From NCBI RefSeq assembly GCF_001458215.1, contig NZ_CYTW01000004.1, positions 186,001 through 250,000 on the forward strand: 64,000 nucleotides of DNA, in the 5' to 3' direction. The notes under the pieces are model-generated. The model was not told where the DNA came from, did not search any database, and was given only the letters and a program-made list of their open reading frames with translations. Shown here one piece after another: positions 1 to 8,823 of this stretch (the stretch's first letter is position 1; every line of letters starts with the position of its first letter). The stretch comes from Shimia thalassica. GTDB taxonomy: Bacteria; Pseudomonadota; Alphaproteobacteria; Rhodobacterales; Rhodobacteraceae. Both the position numbers and the translations under genes were made by a program.

Positions 1-1
1 C

Positions 2-1732
2 GATTACGCGTCGGTGACCCTGTCTTACGAAGATGGGATCGTCATTTTTTCGGCTCTCGGACTGGACACGGTTCGCAATGTCGAACTGTTTGAGTTCAGG
101 GATCGCACGGTTGAGGGAGACGCGCTTTTCCGGACCGTTCTTGGCATGTCTGCCCCGAATTCTGCCCCGACCTCGTCATTGCCACTTACCTTGGCAACCA
201 ATGAAGGCAGTATTACATTGGATCTCAGCCAATATTTCTCTGACCCTGATGGCGACCCGCTTACATACTTTGCGACCGGACTGCCTGCCGGAGTAACTCT
301 GAACAGCACAACCGGTGTGCTGACAGGGTCGCAGCTTACCACAGGAACGCCACTGTCTATTGAAATCACGGCACGTGACTCTGCCGGGGCCGAGGTCGTG
401 AGTACGTTTGATTGGGATCTCATCAACGTGAACGATGCCCCCACGGGGGGCGTCTCGATCATTGGCACCGCGACCGAAGACGAGGTTCTGACGGCGGACA
501 CCTCGGCCCTTGCGGACGCGGACGGTCTTGGAACGTTGAATCTTCAGTGGTTGCGGGATGGCGCTGCGATAGGTGGCGAAACCGGCCCCAGCTATCGGTT
601 GGACCAAGTAGATGTCGGCACCGAAATCAGCCTTCGGGTGTCTTATACCGACCAGCAAGGTGCGCCCGAGCAAGTTGTTAGCCCTGCGACGCCTTCGGTG
701 CAGAACCGGAACGACGCGCCAACGGGTAGCGTTGTCATCTCGGGAACGGCTGTATCGGGAAGCGACCTGATGCTTGATGCCAGTACGATCCAAGATGCAG
801 ATGGCCTTGGTACCTTCAATTATCAGTGGCTGCGGGATGGCAGTGTTATCGCTGGCGCGACGAGCACGTCTTATTCGCTTGTCGATCTGGATGTCGGGTC
901 ACAAATTTCGGCACGCGTGCTTTACACTGACCAACAAGGGACGGCCGAAACAGTCACAAGCCCAAGCTCTGTATCGGTCTTGTCAGGAGCATTGAATCTG
1001 ACTGGAACGGCGGGGGCAGACAGGTTGAACGGAGCAGCAGGCGATGACACCCTGACTGGCCTTGACGGCAATGACACCTTGCGTGGCTTTGACGGGGCAG
1101 ACAGTTTGAATGGCGGTGACGGCACAGATACATTGGTCGGCGGCGCGGGCAATGACACATTGATTGGCGGCACCTCGTCCAATGACTTACGTGATGTTGT
1201 TTATGCGGGCGACGGCAACGACAGCGTCAACGGTGGTTATGGCAACGACGAGCTGCGCGGAGATGCTGGCAACGATACGATTGCGGGCGGCTTCGGAGCA
1301 GATACGGTAATCGGTGGAACCGGCAATGACACGCTAACGGGGTCTGCGTTTGCAGACCAAATCTTTGGCAGTGATGGCGATGACTTTGTGAATGGGGGCT
1401 TTGGGCATGACCTTTTGAATGGCGGCGCCGGGGCTGATCGGTTCTTCCACATCGGCATCGCGGACCACGGGTCCGACTGGATTCAAGATTATGATGCCTC
1501 GGAGGGAGACATTCTCTATTTCGGCATCGGATCAGCAACGGAAAGCCAGTTCCAGATCAACACCACCCACACCGCCAACGCGTCAGGTGAACGGTCCGGC
1601 GACGACGATGTGGAAGAGGCATTCGTGATCTATCGCCCCACCGGCCAGATCATGTGGGCACTCGTCGACGGTGGCGGACAGAGTTCGATCAACCTGCAGA
1701 TCGGTCGGGATGTGTTTGACCTGATGGCCTAA
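2..1732 (+). CDS. RTX-type calcium-binding secreted protein, 3' part (5' end outside window)
   Basis: The frame is open to the left edge, so the N-terminus is missing; the first residues (TLSYEDG...VELFEFRD) resemble the linkers of haemolysin-type proteins. After that come a cadherin/He-PIG-like Ig domain (SDPDGDPLTY, about residues 50-140), two tandem Ig-like repeats of roughly 90 residues each starting NDAPTG, and then a block of GGxGxDxLxG nonapeptides (about residues 330-480), the calcium-binding RTX beta-roll. The C-terminal region after the roll (HGSDWIQDYD ... QIMWALVDG ... FDLMA) is closely matched by the RTX protein ending at 48806, so it is probably the uncleaved type I secretion signal. 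Role inferred: a large extracellular or surface-attached protein exported by a T1SS. No T1SS genes are in the window. Confidence 0.85.
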   Translation, partial: DYASVTLSYEDGIVIFSALGLDTVRNVELFEFRDRTVEGDALFRTVLGMSAPNSAPTSSLPLTLATNEGSITLDLSQYFSDPDGDPLTYFATGLPAGVTLNSTTGVLTGSQLTTGTPLSIEITARDSAGAEVVSTFDWDLINVNDAPTGGVSIIGTATEDEVLTADTSALADADGLGTLNLQWLRDGAAIGGETGPSYRLDQVDVGTEISLRVSYTDQQGAPEQVVSPATPSVQNRNDAPTGSVVISGTAVSGSDLMLDASTIQDADGLGTFNYQWLRDGSVIAGATSTSYSLVDLDVGSQISARVLYTDQQGTAETVTSPSSVSVLSGALNLTGTAGADRLNGAAGDDTLTGLDGNDTLRGFDGADSLNGGDGTDTLVGGAGNDTLIGGTSSNDLRDVVYAGDGNDSVNGGYGNDELRGDAGNDTIAGGFGADTVIGGTGNDTLTGSAFADQIFGSDGDDFVNGGFGHDLLNGGAGADRFFHIGIADHGSDWIQDYDASEGDILYFGIGSATESQFQINTTHTANASGERSGDDDVEEAFVIYRPTGQIMWALVDGGGQSSINLQIGRDVFDLMA

Positions 1733-1882
1733 GCTCAAGCCCCCATACGACAAGACAACGCTCAGCAGGTTCGCCTGCGGTTTGTTTGGGGCATCATATT
1801 TCACGAACAGATGCATATCTTCAGTCTCAATTGACTTGCCCCCGGAAACTTCCCTCGTTCTGTGTAGCGTTTTCTCAACCTT

Positions 1883-2364
1883 TTGAAGGCGCAAAGGAGT
1901 GAGAAAAGCCGCTTTAGCGAAGCTCAAATTATTGGGATCTTCCAAGAACAGGAAGCAAGTATGCCAACAGCAGAGTTCAGCCGCAAACATGGTCTCAGCC
2001 AAGGCGGGTTCTACAAGTTCATATCCAACTATCGGGGTATCGAAGTGTCCGACGCTGTAAAGCTGAAGGCGCTGGACGACCTGAAAGCCAAAATCCAATG
2101 GCTACCGACGGACACGATGCTGGATAATGTGGTGCTGAAGTAATTGCTGGGAGAGAACTAACGACAACAGCCAAACGGCAGGATGCGGCGCTCAGGGCGA
2201 TGCGGGATCACGACATCTCGCAGTGTCGGGTGTGCAAGCTCGTTGGTTTCGATCACAAGACCGTCCGGCGTGAACGCCCACCCGACAATCCTGAGATCAA
2301 GGCAGAGATGAAGGCTTTCGCTAAACGCGCTCAAAGTTTGCCCGCAGGGATCAATCATGACTAG
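1883..2364 (+). pseudogene. IS3-family (IS407-like) transposase relic, orfA plus truncated orfB
   Basis: Positions 1883-2143 (TTG start) encode an 86-residue OrfA-like product with the family pattern RFSEAQIIGIFQEQE, an HTH segment (EFSRKHGLSQGGFYKF) and the ending DAMLDN-like TMLDNVVLK. A second frame, 2158-2364, continues with the start of OrfB (AKRQDAALRAMRDHDIS, then KTVRRERPPDNPEIK), but it leaves family similarity near 2330 and stops. The DDE catalytic core is therefore absent and the element cannot be active. I could not find terminal inverted repeats. It sits between the RTX gene and the radical SAM gene, which suggests past rearrangement at this junction. Confidence 0.75.
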
Positions 2365-2370
2365 GTGAAG

Positions 2371-3369
2371 TCAGGTCCGCACCGGTTCTTCGGTTTTGAT
2401 TGTTGCGGCTTCGCGCGGAAAATGTTTGCATTTATAGCACTGGGACCAGGGTCGTGCGACCGAGACAGAGGTCAATTGCTCGCGGTTCTCTTTCATCGCG
2501 CGATGCCAGATGTCTTCAAGCGAATCCGTGACAAGATTGCCCACCACGAAATCCGACCCCACCACTCCCGTGCAGGGAAAAACGCTGCCGTCCGTGCCGA
2601 TAACCAAAATCTCGAATGGCATTCGACAGACGTTGCAGGTCTTTGGCAATCTTGGATCAAGTTCGAAACTGGGCAGATGGGCATTTTGCCGACCTCGCCA
2701 AAGCTTGTGCAGGTTTGCTGGCGGCAAGAGGATTTCAGGTATTTTACGGATGAGCGTAGATTGGAAATCCTCCGGGCAAGAAAGTTCCTTGAACCAGATA
2801 TCGATTCCGATTTCGTTTGCGAACTCTCGAGCGGCATCAACTTCGTGCTCGTTAAAGCGATTGAGGTGGAATCCCCATATCAGATGGGGTGTTTGCGAAT
2901 TCAGCCGCTCTTTTGTGAGCTGGATGTTACGCAAATTGGCCAAGGCTTTTGAAACATCACCGTTACGGCGGTACGCTTCATATGATTTCTGAGTAATCCC
3001 GTCGATCGACGCCAGCAAAGATTCCAGTCCGGAGTTTACGAGGCGTTCAAGCGTCTCTTCGTCGAAGAGGCGGACACTAAGATTGCTGCTGATTTGAGAG
3101 GATATGCCGGCAGATGCCAGAGATTCGATGAAATAGAACACGTCCTTGTTCATGAACGGCTCACCCCAGTTGAACAACTGAACCATTTGCGCATGCGGCC
3201 GGATTTTCTCCAGAATAATGTGGAAGTCTTCGCGGCTGAGATATCCCCGTCCGCTCACCGGAATTTCCCCGCGTCCCGTGGGGCAGTAGGGACACTTTAG
3301 ATTGCATTGGGACGAGATCTCGATGTTGTACCAATTCGGTATCGGTATGTTGACGAGAGATTGGTTCAT
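2371..3369 (-). CDS. Radical SAM / SPASM domain protein
   Basis: This 332-residue protein has the radical SAM CxxxCxxC motif at Cys22, Cys26 and Cys29 (CNLKCPYC), preceded by the usual N-terminal strand (NIEISSQ), and a GEP motif (FNWGEPF) that binds S-adenosylmethionine. The C-terminal third carries a SPASM-type cysteine set (CNVC, the loop GSVFPC, then CYKC) expected to hold an auxiliary Fe-S cluster. The family cleaves SAM to make a 5'-deoxyadenosyl radical, and SPASM members often act on peptides or sugars. The substrate is unknown. No small precursor peptide gene was seen next to it. It stands alone, convergent with the transposase relic; the nearest gene upstream is the usp/TRAP operon, which reads the same way. 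Confidence 0.8.
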   Translation of the reverse strand: MNQSLVNIPIPNWYNIEISSQCNLKCPYCPTGRGEIPVSGRGYLSREDFHIILEKIRPHAQMVQLFNWGEPFMNKDVFYFIESLASAGISSQISSNLSVRLFDEETLERLVNSGLESLLASIDGITQKSYEAYRRNGDVSKALANLRNIQLTKERLNSQTPHLIWGFHLNRFNEHEVDAAREFANEIGIDIWFKELSCPEDFQSTLIRKIPEILLPPANLHKLWRGRQNAHLPSFELDPRLPKTCNVCRMPFEILVIGTDGSVFPCTGVVGSDFVVGNLVTDSLEDIWHRAMKENREQLTSVSVARPWSQCYKCKHFPREAATIKTEEPVRT

Positions 3370-3589
3370 TGGGCGTTTGAAGGCTCGTAAATGTTAATCG
3401 AAAACTGATAAATTCTTGCGTTTTTCACTTGCGGCGACAAGCTCTTAATTCGGCTGATCCTCTAACACTGAAATTGTCCGCCCCGACAATGGGGGAATTG
3501 AGGATCAGGTTCTTGCTTCTGCCAGACGGGCATTCCCTCGTCGTTACCGGCGCGGGCCCCTAAGGCGCCCGCACCGATAGTGTTCAGTC

Positions 3590-4018
3590 CTAAACCGGCC
3601 GCACGACCAATACAGAGCACGGCGCATATCGTGAAACGCGCGCCGAATTCGGCCCCTGAAGCTTGTCCATCAGGTTGGGTTTGTGCGCCCCCATAACGAC
3701 AAGGTCCGCATTGGATCGCTTGATCGCATCAAGAATCATTTCATATGCGGTGCCCACCTCGACGATGTGTTGCACATGATCCTGTTCCGGCAGGGTTTTC
3801 TTCACAAAATCATGCAGTTGCGTGTTGGCTGTTTCGACCGCTGATTTCATCGTCCCTTCTTTGAAATACGAGCCGACAATGGACATGCCATAGTCCGGCA
3901 CAACGGTCACAACAGACAAAGAAGCCCCGTAGAATTTGGCCAGATCAGCAGCCGTTTGAAGCAGCTTGCCCTCTGATTCGAGGTGAGTCAGGTCAATTGC
4001 ACAAAGAATATGTTTCAT
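3590..4018 (-). CDS. Universal stress protein (TRAP-associated)
   Basis: A 142-residue single-domain UspA-fold protein. It starts MKHILCAIDLT, the usual first strand with the acidic residue that contacts nucleotide, and ends with GPNSARVSRYAPCSVLVVRP, the conserved C-terminal helix and strand. The ATP-binding glycine motif is of the GAHKP...GPN type. Its start overlaps the end of the TRAP permease gene by four bases, so it is translationally coupled. Usp proteins of this kind in TRAP operons (TeaD is the known example) regulate transporter activity by binding ATP; that role is inferred from context here. Confidence 0.88.
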   Translation of the reverse strand: MKHILCAIDLTHLESEGKLLQTAADLAKFYGASLSVVTVVPDYGMSIVGSYFKEGTMKSAVETANTQLHDFVKKTLPEQDHVQHIVEVGTAYEMILDAIKRSNADLVVMGAHKPNLMDKLQGPNSARVSRYAPCSVLVVRPV

Positions 4019-6618
4019 GCCGGTACTCCTTCGGATTCTTCTTTACGTTTGCGGCGCATCTGCAAGAGGTACACCACCGCCAGAAGCAGGAAGGCCGGCA
4101 AGTAGAACACCTCTTTGGGCATCCGGTCCACTGCGACATCCATTTCGACGACTTCCCAATCAAAATCGATGCCCAACTGTTCTGCCGGTCCACCAAAGTT
4201 CAGATTGTCGATGAACAGCTTTCCGTCTTCTTCGCGCAACTCGATCCCAGCCCCGGAATAGAGACGGTCTGCTCCGCTGGCGCCTGCTTCTCCAAGAGGC
4301 AACAAGTAGCGGGCATCAACCATGTCACCCTCGATGCTTTCGCCCATCAGGCGCACACGTATCGACGCGTCTGACTCTGCGGCTTCGGCCAAGGCAAAGA
4401 TTTCGGTACCAGGGCGGCTTTCAAACTCTGCCTGAAGCTTGTTCAGGAAGTAACCCGGCTGGAACAGCGTGAAAGCAACGACCAGCAGCGCAGCGCTCTC
4501 CCACAGCTTTGAACGCACCATGAAGTAGTTCATCGTACCCGCTGCAAAGAGCAGCATCGCGATTAGGGCGATGATAAAGACGAACACGGCTTGATACGGT
4601 CCGACGTCAATCAACAACAGATCGGTGTTGAAGATGAACAGGAACGGCAACAGCGCGGTCCGGATCGAGTAGAAGAACGCCTGAAAGCCGGTGCGCAGCG
4701 GGTCGCCTTTTGAGATCGCGGCAGCGGCAAAACTGGCAAGCCCCACCGGGGGCGTCACGTCCGCCATAATCCCGAAGTAGAAGACGAACATGTGTACCGC
4801 AACCAAGGGCACGATAAGGCCGGATTGCGCGCCAAGTTCCACGACCACACCCGCCATCAGGGATGACACAACGATATAGTTCGCGGTTGTTGGTAGCCCC
4901 ATGCCCAGAATGATCGAAATCACGGCCACGAAGAACAGCATCGCAAGCAGGTTTCCACCTGAAAGGAACTCGACAAATTCGGCCATGACCTGACCAATAC
5001 CGGTCAATGTAACGGCACCCACGATGATACCGGCAACACCCATCGCTGCGGCCAGACCAATCATGTTGCGCGCACCGATGATCAACCCCTCGGCAATTTC
5101 CGAGAAACCATGCTTCAGCTGGGCCATCGTATCGCTTTCACCGCGGAAGAACGCCTTCAGGGGGTTCTGGGTGGCAAGGATTACCAGCATCGCGATGGTC
5201 GACCAAAAGGCCGACAAACCGGGTGATTTGCGCTCGATCATCAGCAGGTACATCAACAAAAGGATCGGCAGGATATAGTGGATACCGGTTTTGAAGATTT
5301 CCCGTGTGGGGGGAAGGTGCTCCATGCTTTCGATGCTCATTTCGAGATCAGGCCTTTGAGCAGCAAAGCGAACGGCGACAACGTAAAGCACCGCCATAAG
5401 AGCTACCATCGCCCAGACCGCACCAGCGCCAAGAACGCTTTGGAACATATCCACGACCAGACCGGTCACATAAAGCGCGCCACCGGCCACAACGATAGAT
5501 GTCGCGATGATAAAGATCGCACCCAGCATGAATTTGACAGGGTGCATACGGCTTGTGCCGGTCATACCCATCTTGAGCGCTTCAAGGTGCACAATATAAA
5601 CCAGAGCAACATAAGAAATTGCCGCTGGCACAATCGCGGTTTTGACAACCTCGACATAAGAGATGCCCACATATTCCGTCATAAGGAACGCAACGGCGCC
5701 CATCACGGGCGGGGTCAACACCCCGTTGATAGAGGATGACACCTCGATGGCGCCCGCCTTGGTCGCGGGAAAACCCACCTTTTTCATCAACGGAATTGTA
5801 AATGTGCCAGTGGTCACGACGTTGGCGATGGACGACCCCGAGATCAGGCCCGTCGCCGCCGATGCAATCACAGCGGCTTTTGCAGGGCCACCGCGAAGAT
5901 GGCCAAGGGCGGCAAAGGCAAGTTGCAAAAAGTAGTTCCCCGCGCCCGCCTGATTAAGCAGCGCACCAAACAGCACAAACAGGAACACAAAGCCGGACGA
6001 CACACCCAGAGCGACGCCAAATACGCCTTCTGTGGTCAGCCACATATGGCTCATCGCCTTGTTGAGCGACGCGCCTTTCCATTGCACCACTTCCGGCAAA
6101 CCGGACCATGAACCGAAGAAAACATAGGCCAGGAAGAACAGCGCCACACCCATAAGCGGGAACCCGAGAGAACGACGGGCGGCTTCCAGCAGCAAGACAA
6201 TACCGATCACGGCTACAACAACATCGGTTGTGTTTGGCGCGCCCGAACGTGCGGCAACGCCTTCATAGGCATAAAACAGATAGGACGAGGCCAAGGCGCC
6301 AACAATCGCCATGACCCATGTTCCAATGGGAATGTGGTGGCGCGGGCTCGATTTCAGACCGGGAAAGGCGATAAACGCCAACAGAACCGCAAATCCAAGG
6401 TGAATCGCGCGTGTTTGCGTATCGTTCCAAACCCCAACGCCCAGCATAAAGGGCAGCGGCGATGCGATCCAAAGCTGATAAATCGACCAGATAAGTGGAA
6501 TATACCACAAAGCTGCTTTGCCAAATGCGCCACGGGGCAAACGCCCGCCTGTGTCGCTGTCGGCGATAAAATCGTCCAGATTATTATCTTGTGGCGCAGT
6601 TTTTTGTTCTTCTGACAT
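4015..6618 (-). CDS. TRAP transporter fused permease subunit (4TM/12TM, TAXI-associated)
   Basis: An 867-residue polytopic membrane protein that combines the small DctQ-like (about residues 30-170) and large DctM-like (about 180-690) subunits, as is usual for TAXI-type TRAP systems. DctM hallmarks include long Gly/Ala-rich helices and the segments SGSSIANVVTTG, NGVLTPPVMGAVAF and LGMGLPTTANYIV. After the last DctM helix comes a C-terminal extension (about 690-867) of the kind annotated DUF3394. It contains a PDZ-like stretch (GIELREEDGKLFIDN) and ends with one more membrane helix and a basic tail. It works with the solute-binding protein encoded at 6715-7686 to drive sodium-coupled uptake. 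It is read after that gene, from which a strong terminator hairpin separates it. Confidence 0.92.
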   Translation of the reverse strand: MSEEQKTAPQDNNLDDFIADSDTGGRLPRGAFGKAALWYIPLIWSIYQLWIASPLPFMLGVGVWNDTQTRAIHLGFAVLLAFIAFPGLKSSPRHHIPIGTWVMAIVGALASSYLFYAYEGVAARSGAPNTTDVVVAVIGIVLLLEAARRSLGFPLMGVALFFLAYVFFGSWSGLPEVVQWKGASLNKAMSHMWLTTEGVFGVALGVSSGFVFLFVLFGALLNQAGAGNYFLQLAFAALGHLRGGPAKAAVIASAATGLISGSSIANVVTTGTFTIPLMKKVGFPATKAGAIEVSSSINGVLTPPVMGAVAFLMTEYVGISYVEVVKTAIVPAAISYVALVYIVHLEALKMGMTGTSRMHPVKFMLGAIFIIATSIVVAGGALYVTGLVVDMFQSVLGAGAVWAMVALMAVLYVVAVRFAAQRPDLEMSIESMEHLPPTREIFKTGIHYILPILLLMYLLMIERKSPGLSAFWSTIAMLVILATQNPLKAFFRGESDTMAQLKHGFSEIAEGLIIGARNMIGLAAAMGVAGIIVGAVTLTGIGQVMAEFVEFLSGGNLLAMLFFVAVISIILGMGLPTTANYIVVSSLMAGVVVELGAQSGLIVPLVAVHMFVFYFGIMADVTPPVGLASFAAAAISKGDPLRTGFQAFFYSIRTALLPFLFIFNTDLLLIDVGPYQAVFVFIIALIAMLLFAAGTMNYFMVRSKLWESAALLVVAFTLFQPGYFLNKLQAEFESRPGTEIFALAEAAESDASIRVRLMGESIEGDMVDARYLLPLGEAGASGADRLYSGAGIELREEDGKLFIDNLNFGGPAEQLGIDFDWEVVEMDVAVDRMPKEVFYLPAFLLLAVVYLLQMRRKRKEESEGVPA

Positions 6619-6654
6619 TGTCGCCCTCGTTTCCCGTCCCGGTGGTACTAATGA

Positions 6655-6690
6655 AAAAAACTTCCGGCATCGCTTTTGGACGCCGGAAGT
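6655..6690 (-). terminator. Intrinsic terminator/attenuator between TAXI binding protein and TRAP permease genes
   Basis: Read on the minus strand, a perfect 9-bp stem (ACTTCCGGC / GCCGGAAGT) encloses a 13-base loop and is followed directly by a run of T. It lies 24 bases past the stop of the binding-protein gene and before the permease start. That is the expected place for partial termination, which keeps the periplasmic binding protein more abundant than the permease. Confidence 0.85.
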
Positions 6691-6714
6691 CAGTTTTGTT
6701 ACGTGGTCACGCGA

Positions 6715-7686
6715 TTATTTCCAGCCGCGTTCCTTGTAGTACTTCAGCGCACCAGGGTGCAGATCAGCAGTCAGACCGTCGACGATCATTTCGCTTTCTT
6801 GCAGGCGACCAAAGGCCGGGTGCAGCTTCTTGAACGCATCAAAGTTGTCGAACACAGCCGAAACAACAGCATAGGCCACTTCGTCAGATGTATTTGCAGA
6901 AGTTACGAAGGTTGCTTTTGGACCCCATGATGGAATGTCGTCCGCATTGTTGGGGTACATGCCGCCCGGAATGGTTGCTGCAGCATAGGCCGAGTTTTCA
7001 GCCAGAAGCTTGTCGATGCCAGCGCCAGTCAGAGGAATAATCGTTACGTCGCAAGACGATGTTGCTTCTTGGCTGGAGCCGTTTGGCAGACCCGCAGCCC
7101 AAATGGTTGCTTCAATCTTGCCGTCGCAAAGAGCAGCAGACTGCTCGGACGATTTCAGCTCGGCCGCCAGAGAGAAGTCGTCGGTGGTCAGACCTTCGTA
7201 CTTCATCAGTGTTTCCGCCAGAACGCGCGTACCCGAACCAGGGTTCGCAATGTTGACGCGCTTGCCTTTGAGATCAGCTGTCGTCGCGATGCCAGCATCG
7301 GAACGTGCCATCAGGTGCATTGGCTCTGGGTGGACCGAGAACAAAGCACGTAGCTCAGGGAACGCGCCATCATCCGCGAATTTACCAGTGCCCGCGACTG
7401 CAGCAGCCTGAACGTCGGATTGAACGATGCCGAAGTCCAGCTCGCCCTGACGAATGGTGCGGGTGTTGTAAACTGATCCGCCTGTCGACTCGACCGAACA
7501 GCGAATGCCGTGCTCTTTGCGGTTCTTGTTGACCAGACGGCAAATCGCACCGCCGGTTGGATAGTAAACGCCGGTCACGCCGCCGGTACCGATGGTCACA
7601 AACGTCTGATCTGCGGCTGACGCAGCGCCAGCGAAGCCCATGGTCGCTGCAGCGACGAGGCCCAGAACCTTTTGTTTATTCAACAT
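6715..7686 (-). CDS. TAXI family TRAP transporter solute-binding protein
   Basis: A 323-residue periplasmic protein. The ATG at 7686 is chosen because it follows a GGGAG ribosome-binding site and yields a clean signal peptide (MLNKQKVLGLVAAA...ASA|AD, cleavage near residue 25). A longer in-frame start at 7743 would put 19 charged residues ahead of the signal. The mature start (TFVTIGTGGVTGVYYPTGGAIC) is diagnostic of the TRAP-associated extracytoplasmic immunogenic (TAXI) family, related to glutamate-binding TRAP proteins. The ligand cannot be read from the sequence. The divergent amine/keto-acid catabolic genes suggest an amino-acid or methylated-amine type compound. Confidence 0.92.
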   Translation of the reverse strand: MLNKQKVLGLVAAATMGFAGAASAADQTFVTIGTGGVTGVYYPTGGAICRLVNKNRKEHGIRCSVESTGGSVYNTRTIRQGELDFGIVQSDVQAAAVAGTGKFADDGAFPELRALFSVHPEPMHLMARSDAGIATTADLKGKRVNIANPGSGTRVLAETLMKYEGLTTDDFSLAAELKSSEQSAALCDGKIEATIWAAGLPNGSSQEATSSCDVTIIPLTGAGIDKLLAENSAYAAATIPGGMYPNNADDIPSWGPKATFVTSANTSDEVAYAVVSAVFDNFDAFKKLHPAFGRLQESEMIVDGLTADLHPGALKYYKERGWK

Positions 7687-7790
7687 GTTAAACACTCCCA
7701 GTTTTGTGTTTCTTGGTTTATAGTTGTGCGCCAAGTCGCGCAAAGTGATCTCAGCAGATTGCCTAAGATTTTTTTATTGTCACCCTAAAA

Positions 7791-8678
7791 CTAATGTTTT
7801 TTTTGGGCGATCCAGTATGCGTTGTTGTCTTTACGTAGGTCTTCGTAGGATTTGATTCGTCGCATTGCTGCGTCACCACCCTGCTTCACCAGCAGCGCCA
7901 ACAGGTTCTCGATCACTGCCATTGCACCAGTGTAGCAGCCGAAATGGTGCGTTGATACGGTTGACGCAATGAGCGTTTCTTCAGCCCGGAAATCCTTTGA
8001 TATTATGTCGCTGTCAGAGATCATGATCAGCTTTACGCCTTTATCTCGGGCAAACTTGCAGGCTTCAATCGTCTCTCGGGAATAGGGGCTGAAGGTGATC
8101 GCGATCATCACATCTCCCTCTCCTGCATAGTTTAGCTCATCAATAGCGCTGTTCATGTGGCGCGGGATAAGTTGCAATGAAGGCAAGGCCATACGTCCAA
8201 CATAGTGCAGGTAATAGGCCAACGCATAACTGGCCCTCACGGCCGAGAGATAAACATTGTTCGCCTCAAGCAACATGCCGGCCACTCGTTCCATTTGCTC
8301 TGGTGTTTGGCGTTCAAGCGAACGCTGTACGATTGCTACGGTATTCATCCCAGCGTCTGCCTGCACTTGTCCGAATTCGCCGCTCTCTCGAAGATTTCCG
8401 ACCCAGTCCGGTTGATCGACCACGGCGGCCGCAGAAACAAGTGCATGACGGAAGGGTTCGCGCAACTCATCATAGCCTTCGAAACCGAGCTTTTCCGCCA
8501 TCCGCACCAACGTATACGTGCTCACCCCCGCCTTGCGTGCCGTTTCGCGAATTGAGTCCAACCCAAAGTCAGACGAGTGGTCCACGATGTATTTCGCCAC
8601 AATACGAAGACGTGGCGAAAACCCTGCAAGATCCTCTTTAAGCTTTGTAATCGTTTTGTTTTTCAGAGTGGGATCCAT
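7791..8678 (-). CDS. MurR/RpiR family transcriptional regulator
   Basis: A 295-residue regulator. The ATG at 8678 is preferred because GAGGAG lies just upstream; the frame extends to 8822 but that part has no protein character. An N-terminal helix-turn-helix of the RpiR type (about residues 5-80, SIRETARKAGVSTYTLVRMAEKLGF) is followed by a sugar-isomerase (SIS) domain (about 120-260; VYLSAVRASYALAYYLHY, then DVMIAITFSPYSRETIEACKFARDKG). SIS domains in this family bind phosphosugars, although many roseobacter members sit beside amino-acid or amine catabolic genes. It lies between the TAXI operon and the divergent FAD enzyme operon and probably controls one or both. Confidence 0.9.
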   Translation of the reverse strand: MDPTLKNKTITKLKEDLAGFSPRLRIVAKYIVDHSSDFGLDSIRETARKAGVSTYTLVRMAEKLGFEGYDELREPFRHALVSAAAVVDQPDWVGNLRESGEFGQVQADAGMNTVAIVQRSLERQTPEQMERVAGMLLEANNVYLSAVRASYALAYYLHYVGRMALPSLQLIPRHMNSAIDELNYAGEGDVMIAITFSPYSRETIEACKFARDKGVKLIMISDSDIISKDFRAEETLIASTVSTHHFGCYTGAMAVIENLLALLVKQGGDAAMRRIKSYEDLRKDNNAYWIAQKKH

Positions 8679-8709
8679 CGCGAATCGCTCCTCGTTCTGG
8701 CGGCAAGTA

Positions 8710-8740
8710 TTGAAAACATTTGTTATTTTTTCAAAACATT
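8710..8740. promoter_or_regulatory. Candidate RpiR operator in the divergent promoter region
   Basis: Between the regulator start (8678) and the FAD enzyme start (8824) lies a direct repeat, TGAAAACATT at 8711-8720 and TCAAAACATT at 8731-8740. Nine of ten bases match and the copies are exactly 20 bases apart, two helical turns. The same stretch also holds an inverted repeat, TTGAAAA (8710-8716) / TTTTCAA (8728-8734). A second small palindrome, GGCAA-GTT-TTGCC, lies at 8771-8783. Such elements fit dimeric regulator binding. The assignment to the adjacent RpiR protein is inference. Confidence 0.45.
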
Positions 8741-8823
8741 GACTAGATGCGTAATTTTTACAAGGGTTTTGGCAAGTTTTGCCCGAGGCATTACCTCTGG
8801 TTTTGGAATTCAGGAACAACATA

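Noticed and set aside
1583..2098. 171-codon minus-strand frame across the end of the RTX gene and the transposase relic
   Set aside because: It overlaps two plus-strand sequences with clear family patterns and shows none of its own.
2365..2952. Open frame (195 codons) on the plus strand over the radical SAM gene
   Set aside because: Mirror of the minus-strand gene, which has the complete CxxxCxxC and SPASM motifs.
3552..3572. GC-rich hairpin GCGGGC/GCCCGC downstream of the usp gene
   Set aside because: The stem is only six base pairs, with a mismatch beyond it and no T-run on either strand, so a terminator call is not supported.
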